Origin: Hyposmocoma kahamanoa
Taxonomy: Eukaryota; Arthropoda; Insecta; Lepidoptera; Cosmopterigidae
NCBI RefSeq assembly: GCF_003589595.1
Contig: NW_020653945.1
Location: forward strand, 3,918,026-3,982,025
Length of the DNA stretch: 64,000 nt
Direction: 5' to 3'
In this document: positions 42,985 to 53,488 of the stretch, piece by piece
How the letters are laid out: the number at the start of each line of letters is the position of its first letter
Numbering within the stretch: position 1 is the stretch's first letter
Notes under the pieces: generated by a model
The model's input: the letters and a program-made list of their open reading frames with translations, nothing else
The model's database searches: none
Told to the model about the DNA's origin: nothing
Position numbers and translations under genes: made by a program

Positions 42985-43200
42985 GGTATAATAATAATAA
43001 TAACGCACACACTCAACATAGCCCCGTACTAGGAAAACCCTGTGTCGCGGGTGCCATGGACACACACATAGACAATCACAAATTACACCCAAACTCAGGA
43101 GAGAAATAACTGTAGGCCATACAATATTTCTCCCGGCCCGGGAATCGAAACTGGGACCTCTGCTTGGCATGGTAACCGTTCGCCCACGGAGGCAGTTAAA
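42985..43200 (-). mobile_element. Family S tRNA-derived SINE, full length
   Basis: Plus text begins with a (TAA)n run and 'cgcacacactcaacatagcc', then 'gggtgccatggacacacaca', 'ttctcccggcccgggaatcg' and 'aaccgttcgcccacggaggc'. Reverse orientation of the copy at 19202. Confidence 0.85.
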
Positions 43201-43217
43201 GTTAAAGGTATAACCAA

Positions 43218-43300
43218 ATCGTATGTTGATCATACGCCAGAAAACATACAAAAAAATACAATCGCAATGAGAACCTCCTCCTATTTTGAAGTTGAAAAGA
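43218..43300 (-). mobile_element. Family E end fragment
   Basis: 'aacatacaaaaaaatacaat' and 'gagaacctcctcctattttg' are the reverse of the family E left end. Confidence 0.65.
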
Positions 43301-43654
43301 GCGCTTAATAGAATCCAAATAGATAAATTAAAATACTGCCTAACCAAAAAATTAATTATTATTTAAGTACCTGAATGATATGACATTCTAGAATATTGAA
43401 GATTTCTTATAAAATTTGCATTATATGCGTCCTATTTATTTTAATTAGACAAACTTATTAATTCTATTATTGTTGAACTATGAAAACGTTGTACGCCACA
43501 AAGCGGATCACAGCGTTTCAAAAGTTATTAATTTAAAAACATGATAAAAATTTCAAATATTATTTGGTAAATTAAAATTAAGGTAATTAGATGAATAATT
43601 TTTGTAATTATGGTGCAGAAGAGGATGGTTTGCATTAATATTAGACATAACTGG

Positions 43655-43820
43655 TTGATGACTTTATCTCAGTCAGCCGTGACCATGGGACCATTTGTAC
43701 AGGACAAAGCCCGAAAATGTGGTTTGTTTGAAAAAAGACATATGGGTGATTGAGATGCGTTAAGAAATACCTTGTTTCCTTATTTGTAATAATCGAGAAA
43801 AACTCGATAAAGTTTGGTTA
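43655..43820. repeat. Family F relative, decayed
   Basis: 'ctcagtcagccgtgaccatg', 'gcccgaaaatgtggtttgtt' and 'gaaaaactcgataa' share the loop, arm and 3'-end motifs of family F. Confidence 0.45.
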
Positions 43821-43980
43821 TTTCGCGATTAAATTATGGGATAATTCACACTTACAGTATAATATTATGTTATTTATATATTTACGCATATATAGCAAAA
43901 TATAAGTGCGAATTATTGGCGTTATTAATATTTTTTACGACATCAACATCCGTTCCACGTATTTTTTCACAATTGACATA

Positions 43981-44280
43981 TCGTCAGGGATAGGGCAATT
44001 ACGCGTAACTAGCATTTGATTATGAGTCTCCATTTCGGTAATTTACAGGTCAAATCAAATCCGCGTAAATGTCGTATCAACCAAATTAGAGTGATTTACG
44101 AGAATCTATTGTTATCAATCCGTAGACAATATAAATTATTGTTTACTGTGCAAAAATGAAAGTCGTAGCCTTTGAACTAACAAAGTAATAACGTAAATCC
44201 CAAGCCTATGAAATTTGGTTTGGTACAGATACGCGCCTTTTACCACTACTACTTACGCGGATTTGCACTATCCCCGACGA
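43981..44280. mobile_element. 300-bp MITE with 32-bp terminal inverted repeats and TA target duplication
   Basis: The left end TCGTCAGGGATAGGGCAATT and the reverse complement of the right end TCGTCGGGGATAGTGCAAAT begin inverted repeats continuing 'acgcgtaactag'/'ccgcgtaagtag' (26 of 32 match). TA precedes and follows the element. 'aaatccgcgtaaa' recurs internally at about 44056. No ORF. Confidence 0.75.
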
Positions 44281-44792
44281 TATTTATTAATAATTTTAGT
44301 TTCATGAGGTTTTTCACATATTAAAATTAACACCAGCAAAGCGTTTGTATGTTTTTTAGGAAGCAAAATTACTGTTACTTGGTATCTTAAAACTGTTGAA
44401 AATTTTATTAAAAGACGTGACAGTGATCCGTGTAGAAATTCCAGCTCCACTTTTATGATAAAAGCACCAACCTTTGCTACTCAAAGCGTATTCTCACCTT
44501 TCAGATGTACTCATAGGAAAATTCCTGTATAAAGTAAAAATATTTTACCCTCGGGGTTCAAGTACTCGCGAGGTATAAATTGCTACGGAAGGTCAAATCT
44601 ACGTGATTGTAGCTAATCATCCGCCACACGCTTCCTCCCATTGTATGTAACTTCATTGTCATACTAATTATATTAATTACCTTGTTTGGACGAAAGAAGA
44701 AAAACGTATTAGACAGGTTTTGATTATGCGTTTTTTTCAACAGATAATGGGGTTTCTGACTGCGTAGAACATTGACTGTACCACTGCCTTAC
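44281..44792. other. Unassigned sequence
   Basis: No feature recognised. Confidence 0.4.
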
Positions 44793-44990
44793 CTTTTTTA
44801 TGATACTTAGTGATAAGACGAACAAGTCCTGTGCCTGAGGGTAAGCGTACGCCTGTCCGTAGCTGTTGCAGTGCCACTCAGAACTTTAAATTGTAGGGAT
44901 CTGAGGAGCACTGCCTGTGACTCACCGTGCCTGTCACTCTGAGACACAAGTTCACAAGTCCCATGTTCCCGTAATTTCACCGTCCTACTT
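44793..44990 (-). mobile_element. Family A copy, 5'-truncated and diverged
   Basis: 'ttttttatgatacttagtga' through 'gttgcagtgccactcagaac' and 'gtcactctgagacacaagtt' to 'tgttcccgtaatttcaccg'. Confidence 0.8.
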
Positions 44991-45175
44991 ATTTCTACAG
45001 CAAAACAGCGTTGGTGTTCCGGACTGACGAGCAAGGAGCGCAGGAGACTTGAGATCTTATGACCAGATCGGAGTAGGTTTCAAATAATATTAATGCTTTA
45101 AGTATAAGATGAATAGCTTTGGAATTGTTGTATTATTAATATAAATAATGTTTAAGTGCTAGGGTATCAGGTGGG

Positions 45176-45359
45176 GCCGGGCGGCGTCGTGGTGAATGTT
45201 CACTGATCCCACGGCGCCGACTCAACCGGCGAGAGGGAAACCCGGGGGGGTTTTAGTGGGGTAGGCCCTCTAGTCCGGAGGGAGAGTCCCCACATAACCC
45301 CTGAGTCTCCCTGGGCTCAGGGGTATCCATAAAGATTTCCCCCCGTCAAACAAAAAAAA
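45176..45359 (+). mobile_element. GC-rich 5'-truncated retroposon with exact 14-bp target duplication
   Basis: GGGTATCAGGTGGG occurs at 45162-45175 and 45360-45373. Between them lies 184 bp of GC-rich sequence ('gccgggcggcgtcgtggtga', 'ggtaggccctctagtccgga', 'gggtatccataaagatttcc') ending in an A-rich tail ('caaacaaaaaaaa'). Long duplication plus A-tail is diagnostic of LINE-machinery retroposition. The source LINE is not identified. The host of the insertion is the SINE at 45374-45549. Confidence 0.85.
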
Positions 45360-45373
45360 GGGTATCAGGTGGG

Positions 45374-45549
45374 AAAAAAATATTAACATACATTCTTGAT
45401 CCCCTAAACAGGAGATCCGATTGAAAATAATATAAAACGGATCCACCAGGGGATCGGTTGTAGGGGATCAGACGATTAAAACTCCGAGACCTGACATGGC
45501 GACAACATGACAACCAGTGTGCCAGCCACTCGACCACAGAGGTCGTCAA
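45374..45549 (-). mobile_element. tRNA-headed SINE (third tRNA-derived family)
   Basis: On the minus strand 'acctctgtggtcgagtggct' carries an A-box match, followed by 'ggcacactggttgtcatg', 'tcaggtctcggagttttaat', 'gatcccctggtggatccgtt' and 'cccacctgatacc'. Its 3' end is separated by the insertion at 45176-45359. The fragment at 38415 and the head at 57298 are relatives. Confidence 0.65.
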
Positions 45550-46163
45550 ATGCCGAAGTCCTGTGACGAACCAATATCGGTAACATTGAAACTTATTTAG
45601 TGCATCGACAGCTTCGGTGGTGCTGTCACGTATCGCATGGTTTTCATTTCAAATGCAAAAAAGGAATAATTTCTAGTGCGTTAGTGGAATATGACACTTA
45701 TAACTGACATGCATTTAAAGACTTAATTGCATAGAATTATGTATTTCTAAACCATGATCCATAGTAATGTTAGTAATACAGTAAATTTTTCTTACTTGCT
45801 ATGATTAGTCCAGAGAAAATGCCACGGCTAGACCATGACTTAAATTCATGAACATACTGTATCGAATTACATATATTCCATAAAATTTACCAGTTCAATA
45901 TTGGTATAATAATGTTAATATTTAAATTAGAAATTGTTCTTAGTGTTAACTAATACTTTTGATTTAGAACAATGTACTTCATCAATAAGGCGTTCAAATG
46001 CGAACGTCATAGTTTATTCAAATATTAAACTTGCTATTGTCAACAACTAACAAATGGTTTAGTATTACCATTGTAGTTAAGCACACGAATTGTAGTTTAA
46101 TATTTTCAATTGAAACGGTTTATAATAATAATAATACTTTCAAATATGCTTTCATATTTTTTT
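45550..46163. other. Unassigned, AT-rich
   Basis: No feature recognised. Confidence 0.4.
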
Positions 46164-46660
46164 GGTATACTTCGTTTCAATCCATATTAATAAAAAAAAA
46201 AACAAGTCACTAACTCGACCATGGACGGTTTAGTGATGGCCAATTTTACTGCCAACTACAAATCAATTAATGAATTGAATGAATCGATTTGTTTAATAAA
46301 GTCAAATTAGCGGTTTTCATTACATAACTTAAATTTTCCGAAATCTTAACTTTAAATCCTCCTTCAAATCCTTACACTTAGATACTAGTTCGATTGCAAT
46401 TGAAATTTCCGATTTACTAATCGATTATAAAAACTTTAATTTAATAAACTGGATATAGGAAATGAAACTATAAATTTAAATCGCGTATATTTGTTTTTTC
46501 AAACAAACAAAACAAAAAAAGGTTTGTTTGAAAAAACAAATATACGCGATTTAAATCCGGAAAAATAGTTTCATTTCCTATGTGTAACAATCGCGAAAAC
46601 CTAAGAACTCGATATTAATAAACTGGATGTTTTGTTCCGTACAGCACTAAGCAACCAGAC
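46164..46660 (-). repeat. Dispersed repeat H, copy 2, interrupted by a foldback insertion
   Basis: Inverted relative of 37583-37920: 'ggtatacttcgtttcaatcc', 'tggacggtttagtgatggcc', 'cttacacttagatactagtt' and 'actaatcgattataaaaact'. It continues after 46628 with 'ttccgtacagcactaagcaa'. The break coincides exactly with the target duplication of the foldback at 46455. Confidence 0.75.
46455..46614 (+). mobile_element. Family F foldback retroposon with 14-bp target duplication
   Basis: TTAATAAACTGGAT is present at 46441-46454 and 46615-46628. The 160-bp insert holds near-perfect inverted arms ('tttaaatcgcgtatatttgt' plus 'tttttcaaacaaac' and its complement at 46522-46556), then 'atttcctatgtgtaacaatc' and ends 'aagaactcgata', the same terminus as other family F copies. 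A 14-bp duplication points to retroposition rather than DNA transposition. Confidence 0.85.
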
Positions 46661-46774
46661 TAATAATTAAATTCAACCACACCGTTTTGTTTACATTTCG
46701 TTTAAATTGGATTGGAACACACTATAACAATAAACAATAATCAACTATGTTAGTATCGTCACATAATTATATTA

Positions 46775-47083
46775 AAATAAAATTATTGCAAATTACCTTT
46801 TCTCATACCTGTGACCGTTGTAAGTATCCAGTGGCCGAATATCGAGCTGTCATTTGTATCAGCCACCGCGCTCAGAAGGCCAATGGCGCTGCCGCGCACA
46901 CGCATCATCTGCGATGCGACGCGCTTGCGCATGACGGCATGAAAATCATCCGTGCGCGCCTCCGCGAACATCTACGACACACTACAGTACCGAGGCAGCC
47001 CCATAAGCATCCTGAACGCATTGTTATAAAGGACACGCAGCACATTTGCCTAGTACAGTTGATCCACAAGGCGCAGGTTTAAA
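46775..47083 (-). pseudogene. Non-LTR retrotransposon RT C-terminal remnant
   Basis: The minus strand encodes, with two stops, NLRLVDQLY, VLRVLYNNAFRMLMGLPRYC, then MFAEARTDDFHAVMRKRVAS and SIFGHWILTTVTGMRK. This string of motifs is characteristic of the region after the RT domain in a lepidopteran LINE; the clade is not resolved. Stops interrupt after 'QLY' and 'CSVS'. The plus-strand frame over it is a shadow. Confidence 0.8.
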
Positions 47084-47101
47084 AATTTGACAATAAGCTC
47101 G

Positions 47102-47202
47102 CCAGTACCATTACACTACAAAACCGGGACACAGTAATGCTGACATTACTGTTTGGCGACAGAAATAGGTAAGGTGGCAGTACTTCTGTGCTGCTACTAA
47201 AA
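47102..47202 (-). mobile_element. Family A 5' part
   Basis: 'ccagtaccattacactacaa', 'acagtaatgctgacattact' and 'gtgctgctactaaa' form the end farthest from the poly-A. It abuts the LINE remnant at 46775. Confidence 0.8.
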
Positions 47203-47884
47203 TATTATTATTTAAGATATGGGCAGATATCTAACAGCTTCCTCAATTTCTGTTTTGGGTAATCGTTATTGGCTTTAAATGTTTAGGCGTTGTCAAGGTT
47301 AACTCGCTATTAAATTTTGTTATTGTTATTTCATATTTCAACACGTACCTATGTTCTGTTCAGTTTATAGTTTTTATTCATAAAATATATACCTATTGGT
47401 TACTTTCTTAACATATGTACTGCCACTACCACCGCTATTTCAGTTTTAAATTCGTTATTACTGTGGCGACTTATGAGATATAACCATTTTTCGCTATATA
47501 ACTCAATAAAGCATATAGCACTAAAGCATATCGCACGTCGCCATAACAATACAATCACTAAACGAAAATCTCCTTTTTTTAAATTTAAACTTTTTTTCAA
47601 AAACATGTTCATTTCATCATAAATTCGTTTCCCGAAAGTTGTTTTTCCAGTTCGAAGATACCGGTAGTGGACTATGGGACCTGAAACACGATTGATTAAG
47701 CTTTGGTCGTAAAGAAGAAATCACAAAATTCGACAAAATTGTCGTTTTTACTACGTTCATTTACGGAAACTTTCACAGTTTCATCAAATTGTTATTAGGA
47801 TATTTTAATGAAATGTTCTCTACCGTTTTCCGTAATAAATACGGCAGGGTACTATGTGCTCATTTTAGAGTAAGAGAGAATTTT
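47203..47884. other. Unassigned sequence
   Basis: No feature recognised. Confidence 0.4.
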
Positions 47885-48165
47885 ATTTCATCATCATCAT
47901 CTGCTTGCACGCATCCACTGCTGGACATAAGCCTCCCCCTGAGCACGCCAACTCTCTCGGTCTAATGCCGACCTCATCCAGCCGCTGCCGGCCACCTTTC
48001 TCAGGTCGTCCGTCCATCAGCTGCAGGGCGCCCCTTACTACGTTTTCCTTGACGTAGTCGCCATTCCAGAACAAGTCTGCTCCATCGGCGATCAACCCTC
48101 CTGCAGACATGCCCGGCCCACTGCCACTTAAGCTTACTGTCACTTCAGTTTTCGTCGTCAGGGAT
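47885..48165 (-). pseudogene. RTE-clade LINE 3' end with ATC-repeat tail
   Basis: The minus strand encodes LKWQWAGHVCRRVDRRWSRL followed by VLEWRLRQGKRS, the conserved C-terminal region of RTE reverse transcriptases, and ends 'ggcttatgtccagcagtgga' just before a (GAT)n tail at 47889-47900. Frameshifts break the frame after 'GRP'. 5'-truncated. Confidence 0.85.
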
Positions 48166-49084
48166 CTGGTCGATCAGAGAAACCCCAGTTATTTTATTTA
48201 ATATAAAAGGGAAATGTTTGAATATCGTGCAATGAATTTGTCTGCGTCTTCCTCCACGCTTCAAAGTCTACGTAATTACAATACCATTTTGCCTTAACTA
48301 AACACCAGCAATCGCCACCATTCCAGAAAGCCTTAAATCTTAATTCATATTAAGCCAAAAATGGTTTGAAATGCTGACTGGTGACGGCCATAAAAAGCCG
48401 GCATTCTCAGTGAGTTGACCTGTCAGTCAGGCTATTTTTAACAGCATTTTATAACCGAGAGAAAACCAAACCTGTTTTGCTATTACCACGGCTAGCCGTT
48501 GGCAGGCGTGGGTTTTTACAAACTTAAATATGCTGGTGAGGAAATTAGCTTATAAGGATTTTAATTTAATTTTAACTCTGCACAGTACATGATTAGATCC
48601 CGCCCAAAACAAGTTACGTATTTGTACACTCGTGACAGATGTATTTTCGTTCGCAGAAATCTACTATCTATACACAATGAGTGGCATAGTTTTCCATCTC
48701 CTGGAATTTATTTCTTCTTATTAGACGAGATCTTGTGTGATAGTCGGTAAACGGGCAACCGAATCACGTCACGGCTAATAAACGATGTAAATAAGACTTT
48801 TGCATACAAAGTTTTCGGTATTTAGCAATATGGATAGTTCCAGAGTGTTTTGTAAATTTCGTAAATTTAAGTCATAGGACGCTATTTCGTTTTGTTGTCT
48901 GCCTTTGTAACTGGAATGGTAATTTACTAACTATTTGAAAGATGAAGAAATATAATCTTTGTTGAACTTTTAATAATATCAAACAATGCACAAAGAGGTG
49001 CGTGAAAGGAGCCTTCCTGCACGACGCACAATGGGCCCAAATTGATAATTCTTGGACATAGGAATTACTTGTGGAGTAGTGAGC
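48166..49084. other. Unassigned sequence
   Basis: No feature recognised. Confidence 0.4.
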
Positions 49085-49165
49085 TAATTTTTTTTTATGT
49101 GATAGATAATAACATTCCTAACAACTTTTATTTTTGCTTAATTCCTTGAAAAGTTGAAAGTTTAG
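49085..49165 (+). repeat. Local repeat unit, first copy
   Basis: 'gagctaatttttttttatgt' and 'aataacattcctaacaactt' match 49603-49685 in the same orientation, so the two copies flank the MITE at 49261. Confidence 0.6.
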
Positions 49166-49260
49166 TACAATAAAAATAACAATTGTTTTTTGTATGGAGA
49201 AATATACATTTTATTTTTTATCTCAAAATATACGGAAATGTAATATGCTTGGGTTGCTTA

Positions 49261-49582
49261 CAGTATAGTTCCAATCATTTTCTATGTAGGAAAAAATAAT
49301 CTGTCTGCATGTGTTGCGGCTTTGTAAGTAAAGGTGCGGCAAAACTGCCAACTTTTTTCATGTACTTTTTTAACAAAATACATGAGCTTCAACTAAAGAA
49401 AAATGATGTTTAGTGTAATTTAGAGAGTGTTATAACAATAACACGAAAGTTAAGTAGAAACTAGTATATTGTGCAAAAAAAAAAAATAACAAATCTAAAA
49501 ATTTGCCATCTTTTTACTCGTAAAACCGCAAGTACCTACAGATGGGTTATTTTTTGTTGATAGTGAATGATTGGACCTACTG
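49261..49582. mobile_element. MITE with about 70-bp inverted termini
   Basis: The left end CAGTATAGTTCCAATCATTT and the reverse complement of the right end CAGTAGGTCCAATCATTCAC begin inverted repeats that continue through 'aaaaaataa', 'atctg' and 'ttgcgg.tttta'. TA precedes the left end. A single additional end of this type lies at 50352. No ORF. Confidence 0.65.
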
Positions 49583-49600
49583 GCTCTGTATATACAGAGC
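49583..49600. repeat. Perfect 18-bp palindrome
   Basis: GCTCTGTATATACAGAGC at the junction of the MITE and the second local repeat copy. Confidence 0.9.
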
Positions 49601-49602
49601 TG

Positions 49603-49685
49603 ATTTTTTTTCATATGATACATAATAACATTCCTAATAACTTTTATTCGTATATAATGTCTTGAAAAGCTGATTGTTCAGAGAA
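49603..49685 (+). repeat. Local repeat unit, second copy
   Basis: 'gattttttttcatatgatac' and 'aataacattcctaataactt' match 49085-49165. Confidence 0.6.
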
Positions 49686-49867
49686 AAAAATTTTTAGTTT
49701 TTTTGTTTGAAGAAATAAAAAAATTATTTTACGGACGGAGATAAAAACGTATTGTAAAATACAGTAAACACAATAATGCTTCTGCCAACCTTGTAAATTT
49801 CGAGATATTGGCACTTAATAGTTTTATTGTATCATTAAAAAAAAATGTTAATTGCGCTGATTTAGTT

Positions 49868-49998
49868 TCACAATAAACCGGAAACAAAATAAGGTATTAA
49901 AACACTGAATGGAGGGGATCGCGGACCTGGTTTCGCTGATCTCAGATAGTTATGTTAACAACTCAATTTCGCTAAAATGTCGATTGTAATAAGGAGGG
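49868..49998 (+). repeat. Dispersed repeat R9, copy 3
   Basis: 'gacctggtttcgctgatctc' and 'aactcaatttcgctaaaatg' match the copies at 9852 and 39025. Confidence 0.55.
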
Positions 49999-50299
49999 CA
50001 GCATTTCATTTTCATTAGTTAAATTGTTATACCTCTTTTGATGCTATGTTACTTTAAAAACACATTTACGCAAGATTTGTAATTTCGCTTTGATAAAATC
50101 TGTACTTAAAAACACACTATTTAAAAATGCGTAATAGCAGTTTTCACCCAGTAGCGATGTAAAGTGCAGCATGTGAGTAATTTTCAGATTAGATTTATCT
50201 ATATAATTTGGGTGGCAATTTTGTATATTATCGTAAAATATTAAACAATGTTTCAGGGTGCTATACTGAAATAATGATAATATTGTAGAATATTTAAAT

Positions 50300-50408
50300 A
50301 ATAAAAATGTATCTCGGAATGTAGGAAAATGTAATGTATGTGGTTTATTTACAGTATAGGTCCAATCATTCTCTGTCAAGAAAAAAATAATCCATCTACA
50401 GGTACGTA
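50300..50408 (+). repeat. Solo end related to the MITE at 49261
   Basis: 'tacagtataggtccaatcat' and 'aataatccatctacaggtac' match the left end at 49259 together with its upstream flank ('ggaaaatgtaatgtatgtgg' versus 'cggaaatgtaatatgcttgg'). Confidence 0.55.
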
Positions 50409-52131
50409 AGTTATTGCTGCCCACATCTAGTCAAGATTATTCTTGCAAAGTGGATTAAGGCTACTGTAGCTAATTGTTGACATTTATAGCTTAAGAACAA
50501 ATATTTAATGTCTATTTATTTAATTAACTTTCATTTTACTGTAGCTTCCTTTACGAATACAATATCTTTTCTAAATATGAAGGCTGATACTAGGTCATTT
50601 CAACACTCTTCGATTTTTCATATGCTTTTTCTAATAAGGTTCAAAACAAACATTTTCAGAAATAATGAAATATATTGCATTGCAATGTGACGAACATGGC
50701 ATACAAATAAGGATCTAAACTCGAACCCTGTGGTAGTCTCTAAAGTAATATTGAAATAATTATGTTAACATATAATCAGGCCTGGAAACAGTATTTCAAT
50801 TAATTACTTGAAATATGTATTTAAAATTCATTTACTATTTAAAAATTATTTTCTAATTGGTATTTCGAATGTGACAATAATGTATTTATATTTTCGATCC
50901 ACCTTGTGAAAGTATTATGTATTTTATATTTTTTAATAAGACACAAATGTATTTTGCTCAGCCCTGCGTGTATAATTTCTGTTGTTTTAAAATTAAGGTT
51001 GGTTGTTTTAAAATAAAACCACTGATAGTTACCCATAAAGGGTTTCCTCCTATTGATTATTACATCTACAGTGTCGAAGGCGATAGCTAAAACTATTTTT
51101 ATTAAACCCTTAAGTACATATTAATATGAACACTGTTATTTTTGTTATGTTTCTACTTTTCATGTATTTTTCGCTACGCTTTAGGAAACTTGGCAAAATA
51201 GAATGGAAAACAGAAATTTTTAAAACGTTTGTTGCGTTTCAAATTCAATTTTACTTGTTTTTTTTCTCAGTTTTGTTCTTTGAGTTCTTATGTAATGTAA
51301 AATGTAGGTATTTGAGGCTTTTGCTTCTCTCCAAATATATGTTTCTTTCGTGAAGGTTCGTTGATTAGCCAGAGTAAATGACGTAGCGTAATTATAATGG
51401 AAATCCCATAGTAAATTATTGTCTTGAAATTACATTATGAACTCTAGACTTTTACAATGATACGGATCTTATATATGATCTTATATCTTGTATATGTAGT
51501 TTAACTGACCGCAAAAGTCGTGATGATTATTGTTAACTTATTATGTAGTAGATTATTACAATTTATTGCTCTAGCACTGACGTATGGATGAATTACGTTT
51601 ATGTTTATTTACAAGTTTTATCATGTTTGTACGAAATAAAGACGTTCCGTATTTTATCCTATACTGTAATATTAAGCGTTATATGTTACGATGGCAATGT
51701 CTCAAAATTGATTCCATTAGCTAGATAAATACACTTTAGCACTCAAGGTTTTACATTGTGTACTATGCAGCGCCTTGCTTAGTCACCTTGGACCTAAAAT
51801 GTGGGATGAAGGTATCAGATAGGTATCTTAATGTACCTAGATAATCTGCACTTGCCACACGCAATAGCTCTTTTTGGTTCGAAATTAAGTCAAACTGATA
51901 AGTATTAATAAGAGTTTGACAGGTTTTCTTTACCGGGTGATTTTTTTATTAAGTAGTTCGATTTTTCGACTCAGTTGATGTCATGACGCATGCTCGTGAT
52001 TACGAAGCGAGTGGACCGGTAATGTTGGCGGTGTATCACACGCAACCGATTTGCCCTCTTTTTGACGTCGCGCTGACCACTATCACTCTTGAAACTCATT
52101 TTGGTACGTAACTTTGTGACTGACGACTCTC
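50409..52131. other. Unassigned, about 1.7 kb AT-rich
   Basis: Open frames such as 51126-51353 are Phe/Leu-rich noise from T-rich DNA. No repeat boundary recognised. Confidence 0.4.
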
Positions 52132-52270
52132 TTTTTAACCCCCGAGGCAAAAAGAGGGGAGTTATACCTAAGTTTGAACCCTATATCTGAGTATATTTGT
52201 GTCTGTTTATTTGTGGTGTCGTAGCTCCCAATCGGATGGACTGTTCTCAAACCGTTTTTTTTTAAGACTA
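52132..52270 (+). repeat. Dispersed repeat P
   Basis: 'ttttaacccccgaggcaaaa' and 'agaggggagttatacctaag', then 'gtgtcgtagctcccaatcgg' and an A/T-rich end. A short relative is at 34006. I associate this motif with common lepidopteran interspersed repeats. Confidence 0.6.
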
Positions 52271-52502
52271 ATTTAATTGAGATGGTTCTTAGCTAATTTT
52301 GATGACCTTCATCAGCTCTTTCCCCAGTTAATTAGTTAGTTAAGATCGCAGTCATAATATAAATATTTGTTTTATTCTGTTTCCACTTCTCCGATAGGCT
52401 TAAAATTTTGTGTACTGTGAAAATCCGATGACACGATGTCGCTCATGTTACAACCAAGACAATCTGCAGACTACCCAACTTGTCAACTACTTACGGTATA
52501 GC

Positions 52503-52800
52503 TTTTTCTTTTTTTTCGTGGCGAAATCCTAGCAGAGACCACTGCCTCATGGGACTCTAGATCCGCCAGAATAGCCGCTATTATGCCTGGCGGAGAGAGA
52601 TCTCGCCCGATCCGGACAACCTGGGTGTTCCTCCTGGGCACTCCTCCAGCGTGTGCTGGGCGGAGTCTTGGTCCCTCCCTCAGTGGTGGCACAGCGTGGT
52701 CGACTCGCGTCCGATCCGATAGTAACCGAAGCATCCGTGCCCGGTGAGTATCTGTGTCAGCCGGAACGTGGTGACGCACTTCCGCTAGCTCAACCAGACT
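52503..52800 (-). pseudogene. R1-like LINE 3' end with poly-A
   Basis: The minus strand begins (after truncation) FRLTQILTGHGCFGYYRI and GRESTTLCHH, then DSAQHTLEECP, the spacing of the C-terminal CCHC-type knuckle in R1-clade LINEs, with its second Cys replaced by a stop. The poly-A tail appears as T-runs at 52503-52516. Shares 'TGHGCFG' with the copy at 61766. Confidence 0.75.
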
Positions 52801-52884
52801 TCGAGGTAGGGCAGGGACTTAAGGTACAGGTATCGTATGTGGGCTCATTAAATTGATCTCGGCGAGTTATTGTTAGCTATGGTG

Positions 52885-52976
52885 ACTTTGACCGGGCGAA
52901 ATGGCTCACATTGGGAGACGCCTATGTCCAGCAGTGGTCTGCGATAGGCTGATGATGATGATGATGATGATGATGG
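52885..52976 (+). pseudogene. RTE LINE 3' terminus with GAT-repeat tail
   Basis: Encodes DRAKWLTLGDAYVQQWSAIG then a stop, the usual RTE C-terminus, followed by (GAT)n at 52948-52975. 5'-truncated to about 90 bp. Confidence 0.85.
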
Positions 52977-53110
52977 TGACTTTATGGACTTTTTGGAGTA
53001 CAGTGTTTTATATACGGGGATTTTAAATTTTAATTAAGTTTTTTTATTCTCTCTATCTGAACCTGTTGTTTATATCAAATAGCCATATCTACATTCACAA
53101 CGTTTTTATT

Positions 53111-53329
53111 TAAAAAAAACCGACCTCATAAGTTTGTGGAATAGATTACCGGAAAGAGCGCCAAACCGGACTCATCCCCTATTCTGCGACCCTTAGAGGT
53201 GGAATATAATAAATGGGATCAGTTATTGGTCCGTTTTTTTTTTTACCAGTTAGAGGTAACCTGTTTCCAACAAAAAAAGAATCGTCAAAATCGGTTGACA
53301 ACGGAGTTAACGCGTAAACAACGCACACA

Positions 53330-53396
<67 letters not shown>

Positions 53397-53409
53397 GCGC
53401 GCGCACGCG

Positions 53410-53449
<40 letters not shown>

Positions 53450-53487
53450 CGAAGTAGGTTTGCACTCCTCCTTTTTGAACTTTTTTT
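53111..53487 (-). mobile_element. Family E copy carrying a large microsatellite
   Basis: Begins 'aaaaaaaaccgacctcataa' and ends 'cctcctttttgaacttttt', reverse of family E. The microsatellite at 53321-53447 sits exactly where other copies read 'aacatacaaaaaaaaacata'. Confidence 0.75.
53321..53447. repeat. (GCAC)n-(AC)n microsatellite
   Basis: About 17 GCAC units, a short GC-alternating patch, then about 20 CA units. It produces spurious Thr-His-Ala-Arg and Val-Cys open frames on both strands, which are not genes. Confidence 0.97.
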
Positions 53488-53488
53488 A

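Noticed and set aside
46747..47082. 111-codon plus-strand open frame rich in His/Arg
   Set aside because: The minus strand carries the recognisable RT remnant; the plus frame is its shadow.
50044..50424. 126-codon minus-strand open frame
   Set aside because: AT-rich composition, Phe/Leu/Thr-rich peptide without domain, and it overlaps a dispersed repeat end.
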